46,584 nt of DNA. Source: Chara braunii. Lineage: Eukaryota; Streptophyta; Charophyceae; Charales; Characeae. The DNA is taken from the NCBI GenBank assembly GCA_003427395.1, contig BFEA01000730.1, positions 443,203 through 489,786 of the forward strand. Direction: 5' to 3'. Position numbers and translations under genes: made by a program. Below are positions 9,714-20,399 of this stretch, in pieces. The notes under the pieces are model-generated. The model did not search any database and was not told where the DNA came from. It saw nothing but the letters and a program-made list of their open reading frames with translations. Positions within the stretch are counted from its first letter, which is position 1. Each line of letters opens with the position of its first letter.

Positions 9714-9863
9714 CTTATCGCTCTTGTTCATCAGGCTTCACCGAGCCCTGTCCGTCACTATTGTCCTTCGCAGTCTGAGCATCCTTATCTGGCTGTTGCA
9801 ATCATTGCTGCTTATGCTGGGCTTATCTCCTTGCTTATTCCAGCCGTTAGGGAGGGGTGTTAG
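9714..9863 (+). CDS. Possible terminal exon with a membrane segment
   Basis: After a candidate acceptor (GTTCCCAG, ending 9713) there are 49 open codons and a TAG stop at 9861-9863. The peptide starts LIALVHQASPSPV, contains PSQSEHPY, and near its end has a hydrophobic run, LAVAIIAAYAGLISLLIPAV, long enough for one membrane helix. The phase does not match the candidate exon at 8871-9130 directly, so an exon between them would be needed. The family is not recognised. An alternative frame through the same DNA is also open, so this is a weak call. Confidence 0.3.
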   Translation, partial: LIALVHQASPSPVRHYCPSQSEHPYLAVAIIAAYAGLISLLIPAVREGC

Positions 9864-10671
9864 GCAGGGGGGGAGAGCAGGAAGGGGGGAGATCGGTTGT
9901 TACGAGGGTGGTTGAGGGGGTGGAGGGTGGTGCGTGGGTTTGCTGGTGTGTTGGTTTAGTGGCTGATGAATTGACGAGGATGAAATTGGTGGGTAGGTAG
10001 TGAAGTGATTGAGAGGTTTTTGCTGCAATTGTGTTCTGTTCCCCTCCATGGCTTCCAGACAATATTGAGATGCACCCATCCCTATACAAGCACACAACCC
10101 CTTGAGGACCCTCCATCCTCGCTTCCGAGCCTTAGACCCCCGTTTAGTGCACTGGGTTGACGACCACCCTCCCAAGGAGGGAGATGAACTTTGTGTACTC
10201 CCTCGGTCACTCTTTCACAATTCTTGCCCTTCAAGTCTTCAAGGAACTTCGCATTGGAAACAAAAAGAGGTAAAAAAGGAACTAAGGATATGCGGCATCA
10301 TATGCCATATGTGTGGAGTTACAATCGGAGTTGTAATGCAAATTGACTCCTTGTTGTACAACTTGTACGACCTGTGGCACAAGTCTTGCAACAAGGGCTT
10401 TGCTCCACCTCTCAACATTCGAAACGCATCTGAAGCTCTGAGCTGTGAAGTATTGGTCCAGATACTTTCGGACTGACCAAACGATTTGAATGCATTGTGT
10501 CCACTAAGTGGCCCAGATTTGTGAGAGCGTCATGTAATGGACCGAGGTCCCAAGTCCGTGAACTCCCTGAGAAAAATAAAAGTAAATACATTTCTTTCCA
10601 AGTTTTCCACTCAAGGCCAAATACAAATGTGCTGCAGGTTCTTCTTTTTTCGAATGGGAGTAGTCCCTCCT
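9864..10671. other. No supported gene
   Basis: It begins with a G-rich stretch (about 9845-9935). A plus-strand frame of 124 codons is open at 10102-10476 but shows no recognisable motif, and other frames overlap it. It may be host intron or spacer. Confidence 0.4.
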
Positions 10672-11932
10672 TAAACCACCAGTACTTGGTCCACACATGG
10701 GTCGCGGGGCATCCCCGTTAACGCACCTGAGGAAGCGGGGGTCGCCCGAGTGGCAGCCCGGTCGGCCCAACAAGGCCGGGCTGCGGCATTTCAGGGATGA
10801 CACATAGCACGAAANNNNNNNNNNNNNNNNNNNNNNNNNNNNNNNNNNNNNNNNNNNNNNNNNNNNNNNNNNNNNNNNNNNNNNNNNNNNNNNNNNNNNN
10901 NNNNNNNNNNNNNNNNNNNNNNNNNNNNNNNNNNNNNNNNNNNNNNNNNNNNNNNNNNNNNNNNNNNNNNNNNNNNNNNNNNNNNNNNNNNNNNNNNNNN
11001 NNNNNNNNNNNNNNNNNNNNNNNNNNNNNNNNNNNNNNNNNNNNNNNNNNNNNNNNNNNNNNNNNNNNNNNNNNNNNNNNNNNNNNNNNNNNNNNNNNNN
11101 NNNNNNNNNNNNNNNNNNNNNNNNNNNNNNNNNNNNNNNNNNNNNNNNNNNNNNNNNNNNNNNNNNNNNNNNNNNNNNNNNNNNNNNNNNNNNNNNNNNN
11201 NNNNNNNNNNNNNNNNNNNNNNNNNNNNNNNNNNNNNNNNNNNNNNNNNNNNNNNNNNNNNNNNNNNNNNNNNNNNNNNNNNNNNNNNNNNNNNNNNNNN
11301 NNNNNNNNNNNNNNNNNNNNNNNNNNNNNNNNNNNNNNNNNNNNNNNNNNNNNNNNNNNNNNNNNNNNNNNNNNNNNNNNNNNNNNNNNNNNNNNNNNNN
11401 NNNNNNNNNNNNNNNNNNNNNNNNNNNNNNNNNNNNNNNNNNNNNNNNNNNNNNNNNNNNNNNNNNNNNNNNNNNNNNNNNNNNNNNNNNNNNNNNNNNN
11501 NNNNNNNNNNNNNNNNNNNNNNNNNNNNNNNNNNNNNNNNNNNNNNNNNNNNNNNNNNNNNNNNNNNNNNNNNNNNNNNNNNNNNNNNNNNNNNNNNNNN
11601 NNNNNNNNNNNNNNNNNNNNNNNNNNNNNNNNNNNNNNNNNNNNNNNNNNNNNNNNNNNNNNNNNNNNNNNNNNNNNNNNNNNNNNNNNNNNNNNNNNNN
11701 NNNNNNNNNNNNNNCCCCAGGAAGCAGTACCCTCTCTTTGGCGATGCATTTCTTTTTTTCCTTTTCTTATTTCTTTTTTCATTTTGTCGTTTTGTTTTTC
11801 CCGTTTTTTTTCTTCTGTACTTCATACATAGGTTCGGGATGCCTGCACCCGGTAGTCTGAGCCTTGACCCGGTTCGGCGTACCGGTCGATCGAGGCTCGG
11901 ACTCGATAGCTGGGCCAAGTACTGGTGGTTTA
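10672..11932. mobile_element. Larger TIR element related to the foldback MITE, with gap
   Basis: The left end TAAACCACCAGTACTTGG (10672) and right end CCAAGTACTGGTGGTTTA (to 11932) are perfect 18-bp inverted repeats and share TAAACCACCA with the MITE at 9264. The sequence reads TTAAACC on the left and GGTTTAA on the right, compatible with a TA target duplication. Known interior parts are GC-rich on the left (10700-10800) and T-rich then GC-rich on the right (11715-11920). 900 Ns hide the middle, so a transposase gene cannot be ruled in or out. Confidence 0.72.
10815..11714. other. Assembly gap (900 N)
   Basis: Run of 900 Ns inside the TIR element. Any open frame spanning it is meaningless. 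Confidence 0.99.
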
Positions 11933-12072
11933 ACCTTATTGTCTGCATTTGATTTGTCAAGATGTGAACTCATGACCTATTTATTATCAGTTAGGGGTAC
12001 GCACCATTCAGCCCCCACTGGTAAAAGATGTTTCATGTGTTCCATAACAGTACCAGTCGATTTCTATGAAGT
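11933..12072. other. Host flank left of E2
   Basis: Short unique sequence between the TIR element and the E2 3' LTR. It ends CTATGAAGT. Joined to 24489-24562 and 35073 onward it would give the pre-insertion host sequence. Confidence 0.5.
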
Positions 12073-13089
12073 TGAAATGAACCCAGTCTGGAGAGAAACT
12101 TGTCGAGTGTTGAAATACAAGATGTCTCAGCGCTGATCAATGTCTCTAATAATCATGAAATGTGATCTGAAATACAATGTCTCGTAACCAGAGGACGAAG
12201 CTGATGGGAGGGAGATAAGACTTACAGGGTGGAAGAGAAAGTATCCATCAATGTCATCGTCGATAGATCTCCCTCATGACCCACTTCTCCTTCGGGCATC
12301 TCCCCTCTTCCACGTCAGCAAACAGTATCCCAGAGACGAGCCTGACGAGATTTGATCACAGCATAGTCCCACGTAGGCACAAATCTCCTATGAAGACGGA
12401 ACGACAGTGCCAAATGTCGACAACATCAATCAGGTAAGTTTCCCACTCTCTCTCACAACCAATCTCACAGCCCTGATCTCCCTCCTCGTCGAAACCCCAT
12501 TTTGTGTCGAACACAGTGTGGAAAGTGCCACGTCAGCAATTAAGTATACAGTTGGCGCCAAGAGCAGAGAGGTGCCAGCACGCAATGCGGCGGTCTCGCG
12601 TCGTTGTGACACGCAATGCCAGCGTAGTGTTAGCGTCAAGCCAGCGTCCAGCTAGCGTCGTGTCAGCGTCGTGTCAGCGTCGAGCATCAAGTCCAAGACT
12701 GAATGTTGACCAACAGGGGTTGGGTTAATAAATAGTGATGACACCATTGACCAGCCTCTGGTCTCTCAAGTACGAAGGCTCAAATTGACTCACAGCCGAT
12801 GGCCTGGATCGCGTACAGTTGCAGACTTCCACTTGGACCAATTCTGCTTGGATACCTGTGTACAACCAAGTGTGTGTGTCTGATCGGTGGCCTGGACTGG
12901 GTCCGTGCATAATTTAACTCGTGAGCCTCAATATTCCGAAATACAATTGACTTTGGTCAACTGTCGGACACAGGGCCTCTGAAGCCACATTTCGGGGGCC
13001 TTGTTACTCATGGTTTGGTGCAGGGACTTACTGTGGTCTGCGGGAGCCCCTGGCCGACGACAATAACATAATTAGAGCGGGTTATTGCA
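12073..13089 (-). repeat. E2 3' LTR (1017 bp)
   Basis: On the plus strand it runs TGAAATGAACCCAGTCTGG to GGGTTATTGCA. It aligns along its length with 23380-24488. It has only one GCCACGTCAGCAAT unit (near 12520), where the other LTR has five. Around 12630-12685 there is a short imperfect array of CAGCGTCGTGT units. Confidence 0.9.
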
Positions 13090-13189
13090 TTCCTGCCGGC
13101 CCAATTTTCGAGTTCCATCGCAAAAATGTAAACGTTAGACCAGACTCCCTTCAATCCACAATCATATGCAGAAACGATATCGGGAGCAG

Positions 13190-13345
13190 TAGGTAAAAGT
13201 TATTTCTTGCTAAATCGTCAGGGGTTGAGATTTGAACTTTGCCTTACACTGCTTCGGTGGCCTTCCTTTGCCACATGTAGAAAAATATCCATGTTCTGAT
13301 ATCTTTTCAACTTCATATCCTTCATTCATTGAGGGAGGAAACATA
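13190..13345 (-). pseudogene. E2 chromodomain remnant
   Basis: On the minus strand a frame reads EGYEVEKISEHGYF, then GKGRPPKQCKAKF, and stops soon after. The EVEKI start of a chromodomain and the GRGRPPK-type linker line up with E3 (DVDDILEH, then GRGRPPKPKREYRVRF). The second half with the aromatic-cage residues and C-terminal helix is missing or scrambled, so histone binding is unlikely. It lies just upstream of the 3' LTR. Confidence 0.6.
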
Positions 13346-13373
13346 AATGGCCTGTTAGGAAAGTCCTAGTCTT

Positions 13374-14559
13374 CTACATATGGCAGTAACTTGGAGGCAT
13401 GAAAGACGGATATGCCTTGAGGTGTGAGGGTACATCTATTTTGTACGAAGGTCCATCAGTAATCCCTATCACCTTGAGAACTTCCCAAGGTCCATAGTAG
13501 ACAGATAACAGTTTTTTTGTGACACGTTTTCTTCTAAGGAAAATTCTTTTAGACTTGACCCAAACAAGATCTCCTTCTTTGAGTTGTGATGACCGACGAT
13601 GTTTGTTAGCCTGTCCATTCATTTGTAGTTGGGCTTTCTAAATATTTTCCTTTACTTTTTTATATCCTCTTCATACAGAACTGCAAATTCTCATGTTTCA
13701 GGGGGTAGTCGTTGGACTCGGTCCCATTTCAAAGCATCAATGGAACGCCGCGACTTCCATCCTTTGTGAAGTGCGTTCGGTATTCGGTCGGTTACGCACA
13801 TGCAATCTTGGGCAAATTCTCATCTCAATCTATCTGATTTGGCCATAGATACATTCGCGAAAGTTGCTGGCACAGACGATTCATCTATTTAGTTTGCCCA
13901 TTCGTTTCAGGGTATCTCCCTGACGACATGGTCAATCATACCTCCTCATCAACTTTTGCCACTGTTGGCCAGTGAACCGTACATCCCGATCAGAGACGAT
14001 GGTTTTGGAAAGCCATATTTGGAAACCCATTGCATCTGGAACTTCTGGATGACGAGTTTCGTTCTATCTTCAACAGACAAACGAATGAGCATATAATATT
14101 TAGAGAATCGATCCACAATGACCATTACCTGGTTATTGTCATTTCAATTCTTGGTTATACTCATAAAATCAATCGAGATGGACTCGTCTGACTCACTTGG
14201 AATAGGTAGTGGTCGTAACAATCCCAATGGATTATCATGCGAGGGTTTGTTCCTTTGGCAAACGAGACAAGTTCGCACACAGGTTAGCACATCCTCGTTA
14301 ATTCCTTTCCATTCAAAGCATTCTTTTACATTAGCATACGTCTTCTTGAATTCGAAGTGTCCTTCAGTATCATGGCATTCCCCAATAATCATACTCGTAA
14401 TATGTTTTTTGTGTGGAATGCAAAGTCTTTCTTCGATTCTGTCAGGAAAGAGTTCAGGGTTTCTTTCTAGGGTCTCAATGATAGGAGTCCAAATTGGATG
14501 ATCTATGTAACCCTTACTGATTTAATCTTTCAATTCATTATCAATATTTAGATAGAAGA
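13374..14559 (-). pseudogene. E2 pol: integrase
   Basis: The HHCC zinc domain is clear on the minus strand at about 14240-14392: GECHDTEGHFEFKKTY gives the two His and CLVCQRNKPS the two Cys. ESISIDFM (about 14160) holds the first catalytic Asp. The middle of the core (13640-14140) is badly scrambled by indels, and I cannot trace the second Asp or the Glu with confidence. The C-terminal domain is open at 13374-13622: EGDLVWVKSKRIF, VYYGPWEVLKVIG and IDVPSHLKAYPSF, the same module as in E1 and E3. Inactive. Confidence 0.82.
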
Positions 14560-15243
14560 CAATGGTTCCAAAAAAATCAGCTTGTCTGGATAAAGCATTT
14601 GCACCGACATTCGGTTTTCCTTTAATAGTTTTCAGTTCAAAGTCAAATGTATCATTGAATGCAGACCATCTAACTAACTTGCCGGAGAGTTATGGTTGAG
14701 TCTTTATCCACTTTAGAGTTGAATGGTTTGAGCAAACAATGAAGTGTCGCTCAAGCACGTCGTGCTTCCATGTGTCCAGTGTTGCAACTAAGGCATACAA
14801 TTTTCTTTCGTAAGTGGAGTTGATCACCTTATCAGACGAAAGATGTTTGAACATAAAATCAATGGGTCTATATTTTTTGCCATCATCTTGTTGTACCACA
14901 ATCCCAATCCCATACGACTAACATCAATAGTAACAATGAAAGGGAGAGAAGGATCAACAATTCTCAAAAGAGGATAGTAAGTTAACAAATGTTTTAATTT
15001 CTTAAATGCAAACTCACAATCTTTATCCCATAACCAATGTTTTCCTTTCTTCAACAGTCTTCTTATATGTGCAACTATCAGTGAGAAGTTTCTTACAAAA
15101 AAACTTCCTGTAGTAACTAGCAAGTCCTAGAAAAGATCTTAGTCCAGTGACAGTCTTAGGTACGGGCCAATCCCGTATTGCCATTATTTTCTTCTCTTCA
15201 GGTCTTAATCCTTCTCCGTTCACTATGTGTCCAAGGTATAGTA

Positions 15244-15247
<4 letters not shown>
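14560..15247 (-). pseudogene. E2 pol: end of RT and RNase H
   Basis: Directly after the LINE poly-A junction the minus strand reads [16 protein letters not shown], then [16 protein letters not shown], the RT connection to RNase H. RNase H follows in two frames: FIVTIDVSRMGLGL (first Asp kept), YERKLYALVATLDTW (Glu) and VCSNHSTLKWIK, where the second Asp of the usual SDH motif is Asn. The tail has ALSRQADFFG near 14580. A frameshift lies near 15060 and another near 14890. This is the continuation of the RT piece at 19011-19560, about 3.76 kb away. Confidence 0.82.

Positions 15248-15280
<33 letters not shown>
15248..15280 (-). repeat. LINE-A poly-A tail (33 T on plus strand)
   Basis: An uninterrupted run of 33 T on the plus strand, equal to a poly-A tail on the LINE strand. 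It marks the 3' integration junction. The length and purity suggest a fairly recent insertion relative to the decayed host element. Confidence 0.9.
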
Positions 15281-15284
<4 letters not shown>

Positions 15285-15325
15285 AAAGCCGCCAAATCTA
15301 TCATGCCAAACCAAGCAGTTTCATC

Positions 15326-17665
15326 TTAAGTCACATCATAGGACTGTGGTATTTCTACCAATGATAGATGGGATGAAGGAAAAAGATCTGCAAATTCTGT
15401 GGGATCCCTGAGAGCGGCTCCTGGTAGTAGCGAGAACCAGTTCTTGAAGCTGAGTTGGAAGTCTCTTTTAAAGGAGATTTCCGACCCTTCTCCCCCTGGC
15501 CATGCCACTTCTCCCAGACTCCTCTCCCCTGTACCCCCCAGCCAGTCCACCGCAAATTCCTGAATTAAAAGTTGGATATCCTTTTTCTTTTGTAATTTAT
15601 ATAATTTAGAACATAGCCCCTGCCAATAGGCTCTGATTTATGTTTGTATAAAATGAACAATATGTTCAGAAATCTCGGATCCCTCCACTACTTCATTCTC
15701 CCTTTCCAGGACACACCGTTTGTACCATAAAACCCAAACGACCGCTTTTCTACCAATTTAAAAAAAAATAGATTGAAAAGCAGTTAGTGTGATATCTTGT
15801 GGACACCAATATCCTAGCAAGATGGCTTTCCATTCCCATGGCCAATCCAACCCAGTGATCTCCCTCCAAACATAGTCCCATCTCCTCCATAGTAGAACCG
15901 ACCTAGGACATTGCATAAAAATATGTTCAATAGTTTCCCTACATCTTCTACTAGGAAAGTTCGATATACATTATTTACACCAAGGAAGAGCCAACCCCTT
16001 TTGTTCCAAATATGAGCGGTCTATGATCCAATCATTAGTTGGCAAACATTGATGAGCAATTTGCCACTGCAATGATGAGAATTTAGTTGTGCGCTGTCTG
16101 ATTTTATTAAAAAAATTTATGTTTTTAATTAGGTTTATATCCAAATTAAGGTGTCTAGCCCATCTTTCCCAGAGAATCGCAGAAATATCCACTCTTGGCC
16201 TCAATAGACGATAGGTCGTTTTTACTGCTAGTGATTGTAAGGATCTGGGTTGTCCTCTCTTAGTGGTTTGCCATATCCACTCCGATGGATCAAAAGAAAG
16301 TTTCGTAATAGGTATTACCGGATGAAAGGCTCTCCACCCTTTGATTGAAGAAATGAAAAGGACTCTGATTCGGTACAGATGTGTCAAGGGAAACATATCA
16401 ACTGGGTCTGAAGGAGAATGAATCAAGAAATGATCTTTGTTGGTTTTACACATACTCACCATAGCCCCATGTTGTGTCATATGTACCACTTGTCCTAAAA
16501 CCTGATGTTCAGTGGTTTGGACCCCTACCACCCAATCCCCTTCCTTGAAATTGGGTCCTTTCCTGAGGACTGATACCCATGCTAAAGGGATAGAAAAAAT
16601 TATCTGATCTAAACTTGTATTAAGATGATGGACATATCGAAGGAGATGCCTGAACTGATTCTCCGTTTTCCAATCTTTTGTGTCGGTATCCCATATGTCC
16701 TTGATGCATGTAACCCCTCTCTTAACCCACTGACTCCATAGAGGGGAAGAGCTATTAAATATACATCCATTAATGTCCGTGATCCATCTATTACCGAAAA
16801 GTGGTTGTCGAAGGATCTCCTCATATCTAGTAGGAAAGGGTCTATCCGGTAAAGGTAGACGTCTCCATATTTTCACCAGATTTACCCACAAATTATCTAA
16901 TACTAAATCTCTCCTTGCTTCCTCCCTTTCTCCTTCTCCATTTCCCCCTATCTTTGCCCTAGGGATAGTCCAAAAACGGTTTTCAATCCAAAAAAGCGGG
17001 AGTATATCCTCACATGAGGTTGGGGCTAGTCTACGAATCTGTTCCAAGGCCGTGATCTGCCAAGGAATTTCCATTGATAAAATTAGCTTTTGTACCCACT
17101 GTATGGCAAGGGCTTGGTACTGTAGGTTAGGATCAAGGATCTCCAAGCCTCCCCTAGTTTTGGGTTGGATCAAATACCTCCACGCCACTCGAGGGATGAC
17201 CTTATCCTGCTCATGATTACCCCTCCATAAGAACGTTGTAAACTGACTCTGCAGAGTCTTGGTGTGTGTATTGCTTACAGACCACAAAGCTGACTTATAC
17301 CAGATAGAAGCAAGAATAACATTATTAATGATAAGAGCTCTCCCAAATATAGAGGTGTGCTTGTTCTTCCATTGTTGCATTTTATCAATCGTCGGACTAG
17401 ACACCCAGTCATCATGAGATATAGGTTTCCCAACTGCCGTGAGAGAAACACCGAGTATACGAATAGGGGCTTCTAATGGTAACCATTTCACTCTAGGTTG
17501 TTTTGGAGGCCGGTCCCCTGTGGAGTGAATCCACCAACCTTGGGTTTTATTACCCCAATTAACCACCATATCAGAAACTTCTGAAAAATTTTCCATCAAA
17601 GCTTGAATTTTTATCATATTATCGTATGTTGCTTCCATCATGACTGTGAGATCGTCTGCAAACAT
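15326..17665 (-). pseudogene. LINE-A ORF2: RT catalytic box to zinc-binding C-terminus
   Basis: One minus-strand frame runs from FADDLTVMMEA (the RT catalytic box, at 17665) to a stop at 15326, with about three internal stops, the first at 15971-15973. The first 564 codons are fully open. Landmarks are PIRILGVSL, FGRALIINNVILASIWY, FTTFLWRGNH, EILRQPLFGNRWI, and near the end LPTNDWIIDRSYLEQKG. Past the stop, CRETIEHIFMQCP fits the zf-RVT module (Cys, His, Cys) of plant LINE proteins. The conserved PLFGN stretch recurs in LINE-C and, as VLFENPLI, in LINE-B. ORF2 copies element RNA at a nicked target. Confidence 0.88.
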
Positions 17666-19010
17666 AGAGCAAACTGGAATGGCTTCCTCTGGAATACTCG
17701 AGATTCTTTAGTCGTTGTAAATTACTATTCGCTCTAATATTAGCCCCTAATGCTTCCATAATAATTAAAAAAAGAAAGGGTGTCAAGGGATCACCCTGCC
17801 TGACTGACCTTTGTAACTTAATTTATGGAGAGAGACGTCCATTTACTTGAATTCTTGTCGTGGCATTAGTATGCAGTATACGAACCCATTTCCTCATGTT
17901 AGGACCAAAATTCATTTTAACCAGACAAGCTTCCAAAAAACACCAATCTACATGATCATAGACCTTTTCAAAATCAATGAAAATAAAGGCTGCATTTTGT
18001 TTAGATTGTCTAGACAATTTAACCATTTCATTAATCAGTAGAATATTATATTGAATATGTCTACCATTAATAAATCCAGTTTGTGAAGGATGGATAATGT
18101 CAGCCATCACTGGAATTGATCTATTGGCCAGTGCTTTAGCTAACATTTTATACACAACAGACAACAAGGTGATTGGCTTATAGTTCTTGATATTTGTTTT
18201 ATCTCCTTTTTTGTGTAGGAGCGTGAGAATACCCTGTCCCACCAGTTCTCCGATCCGACTTGATTCCAATATTGAATCATAAAATTTCATTAAGTCTGAT
18301 GCAAATAAGGGCCACATAGCTTCCCAAAATTCTTTTGGAAGTCCAGCTATCCATCCATCTGTAAAAGTGTTGTCCATATTTCATCCTGACCTAAGGGACG
18401 CTCGAGAAAGTCTCTCTGCTCCTGCGAAAGTGACTGAGTCATTGGTTGTAGGAAATTAGTTATTGCAATGTCATCCTCTCTTCTCATTTCTGGGTGCTTG
18501 GCCGAGGAAAAAAGTTCTTTGAAAAAATCATAAGCGACCTTAAGACTACCTGCAGAAGAAGAGGACAAGTCGGGATCAGACCCCCCTGAGTTCATAAGTC
18601 CTTCAATGAATGAACGTCAAGATCGTGATCGGGCGAGTGCAAAAAAAGAAGCATCCATTTGACCTTCTGTCACAAACTTTTCAAGTTTGCCTCTAATTAA
18701 GTGTCCTTGCCAACGACGTTGAGCGAAGGATAACAATTGATTCTTAAAATCCTGAATGTCTACTGGGTGAGGTAATGTATGAGGATGCTCTGTTAGTTCG
18801 TAGTTCATAATTTGTTCTTGAATATTAATTTCTTGTAAATACTTGTTTTTTGCCTGCAGTTTCGAAAATTCATTGCATTTTCTAGCAATGAATGCAAGAC
18901 CATTGTTAAACCAATCCTCATACGAATCATGTCTATTCCTAGTTGTGTGCCAAAATTCCCATACATCCCTTATGTATTGTTTAAAATGACCCTGTGATAA
19001 TAATGATGTA
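17666..19010 (-). pseudogene. LINE-A ORF2: linker and RT fingers/palm
   Basis: Continues ORF2 upstream. From 19010 to about 18365 the frame is the same as at 15326-17665, with a TGA near 18614-18616; it is Gln/Asn-rich linker sequence (LSFAQRRWQGHLIRGKLEK). A frameshift near 18365 puts 17823-18377 in another frame, which reads LPKEFWEAMW, IKNYKPITLLSVVYKMLAKA, TGFINGRHIQYNILLINE and IFIDFEKVYDHVDW, the RT motifs with the first catalytic Asp. RQGDPLTPFLFLIIMEAL follows after a stop, and a second frameshift near 17700 restores the frame. Only two indels and a few stops separate it from an open protein. Confidence 0.87.
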
Positions 19011-19560
19011 TTTAATTTCGGGTTTAGCAAACTCATATTTCATAGGATGAAGTTTATAGTTGCCCTCTTGCAACTTCTGTAAAACCAGTCGTAAGTATTT
19101 TTCATGTTCCTCAAGTGTCTTACCGTACAAGAGGATATCATCGAGATACACTACTACGAATTGATCCAACCATTGACGAAATAACTCATTCATAAACCTT
19201 TGAAAAATAACACGTGCGTTAGTCAATCCGAAAGGCATAACCACAAACTCGTAGTGTCCATACCTGGTTCGGAAAGTTGTTTTGTGTTGATCTTCATGTG
19301 CCACCTCGATCTGGTAGTATCCTGACTTCAGATTAATCTTACTCAAGTACTTATATCCCTGCAACTGATAAAGCAAATCATCAATGCGAGGAAGTGGTTA
19401 GACATTCTTAACAGTGTTGAAATTCAATCCTCGGTAATCGATGCACAATTTAAGTTCTCCTTCTTTTTTTGGCATAAATAAAATAGGAGCACCATACGGA
19501 GAGGAACTTGGTTTAATCCATCCTCTTTCTGTAAATTCTTTTAGTTGTTTTTTTTAACTC
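19011..19560 (-). pseudogene. E2 pol: RT fingers and palm
   Basis: On the minus strand it reads [20 protein letters not shown], then [12 protein letters not shown], a stop, PLPRIDDLLYQLQGYKYLSK, then FVVMPFGLTNA and FVVVYLDDILLYGKTLEEH, the Ty3/gypsy RT with an intact YLDD box. It ends YEFAKPEIKY, where LINE-A begins. The other half lies at 14560-15247. The single TAG in NV*PLP and the LINE insertion disable it. The open part is 18981-19376, whose last few codons run into LINE sequence. Confidence 0.88.
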
Positions 19561-20160
19561 TTCAAGTTACCTAGGAGACATCGATAGATGAGTCCTTTGG
19601 GAATCTTAGTTCCTGGAATGATCTCAATCGTGTGCTTGATGACACGTTCAGTGATTCTCGTTGGTTCATTCTGCAAGTCCTTAAATTCGTTAAAAAGTTT
19701 ATCAATAGAAGGAGGACCCACTCACCGACTCGTTTTACGAGTACCATCATTACGTCATGTGCCAACTTCTTTTTCGTGACCATACTTCGAAAAGCAGGAA
19801 GACTCATACAACAAAAAGACAGTGATGAGTCAGAACCAGATTTATGAAACAATTTGATCGGTTTCATATTGGATTTTTCATCCTTTAGATTAACAATCTT
19901 ATCTTTGAATTTGATATCTGGGTCGGCCTCCTCATGCCAATTCATTCCCAAAAACAAGTCAAAGGGTAGATTCTTTTCTACAAGGAAGGTAACTTCATGC
20001 AATATTATTTTTCCTTTCTCCGTTCAAAAACAACATTTTACACGACTAACTTATTGAGCGATAGTGATCGTGTTTTTATCTGCAAGCATAGACGTAATAG
20101 GTCGCGGAAGGTTTTGCACTCTCATTCCCAAATGCAATTTCTTTATTGCCTTTTCTGAGA
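19561..20160 (-). pseudogene. E2 pol: protease remnant and linker
   Basis: The minus strand reads ISEKAIKKLHLGMRVQNLP (about 20080-20150), then a stop, then LPFDLFLGMNWHEEADPDI (about 19900-19960), matching the flap and the C-terminal hydrophobic motif of the retropepsin. The active-site Asp-Thr/Ser-Gly loop that should precede ISEKA is not present in any frame I tried around 20160-20200, so it was probably deleted. The remaining stretch to 19571 leads to RT; in another frame it contains TIEIIPGTKIPKG, the pre-RT motif. No protease activity is possible. Confidence 0.72.
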
Positions 20161-20399
20161 TGTAGGACCACGTTGACCCTTAGACTTCGTTTTCTTAGCC
20201 CACAAACTTCTCAAAGCAATCAATTCATCACCAAGTTCGTCAAGGGTATCGCCCAGAGAGACAGAACACAAAATAATTTCAGGGTGTTCTTAGCGATGGG
20301 CAGAAGAAAAGTCATCCTCTGCTATGCGAGTTGGGGGGTTGAAAGGGGTTTCAGACACCTTACCTTTTCATGAACCCTCAAACTCAGTAGGAACAAATG

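Larger units (their letters stand above)
15248..19010 (-). mobile_element. LINE-A: L1-like, 5'-truncated, nested in E2
   Basis: A minus-strand LINE with 33 T at 15248-15280 (its poly-A tail), a short 3' UTR, and ORF2 from the endonuclease-RT linker to the C-terminus. There is no ORF1 or endonuclease, so it is 5'-truncated, the normal product of target-primed reverse transcription that stops early. It splits E2 RT between PEIKY and LYLGHIV. The left junction is exact at the poly-T; the right is about 19005-19012. I do not see an identical target duplication. Confidence 0.88.

Noticed and set aside
10102-10476. 124-codon plus-strand frame as a gene
   Set aside because: No motif, no splice or start context, and competing open frames on both strands.
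10718-11960. Long open frames of 340-390 codons on both strands
   Set aside because: They are mostly Ns; the gap has no stops only because it has no sequence.
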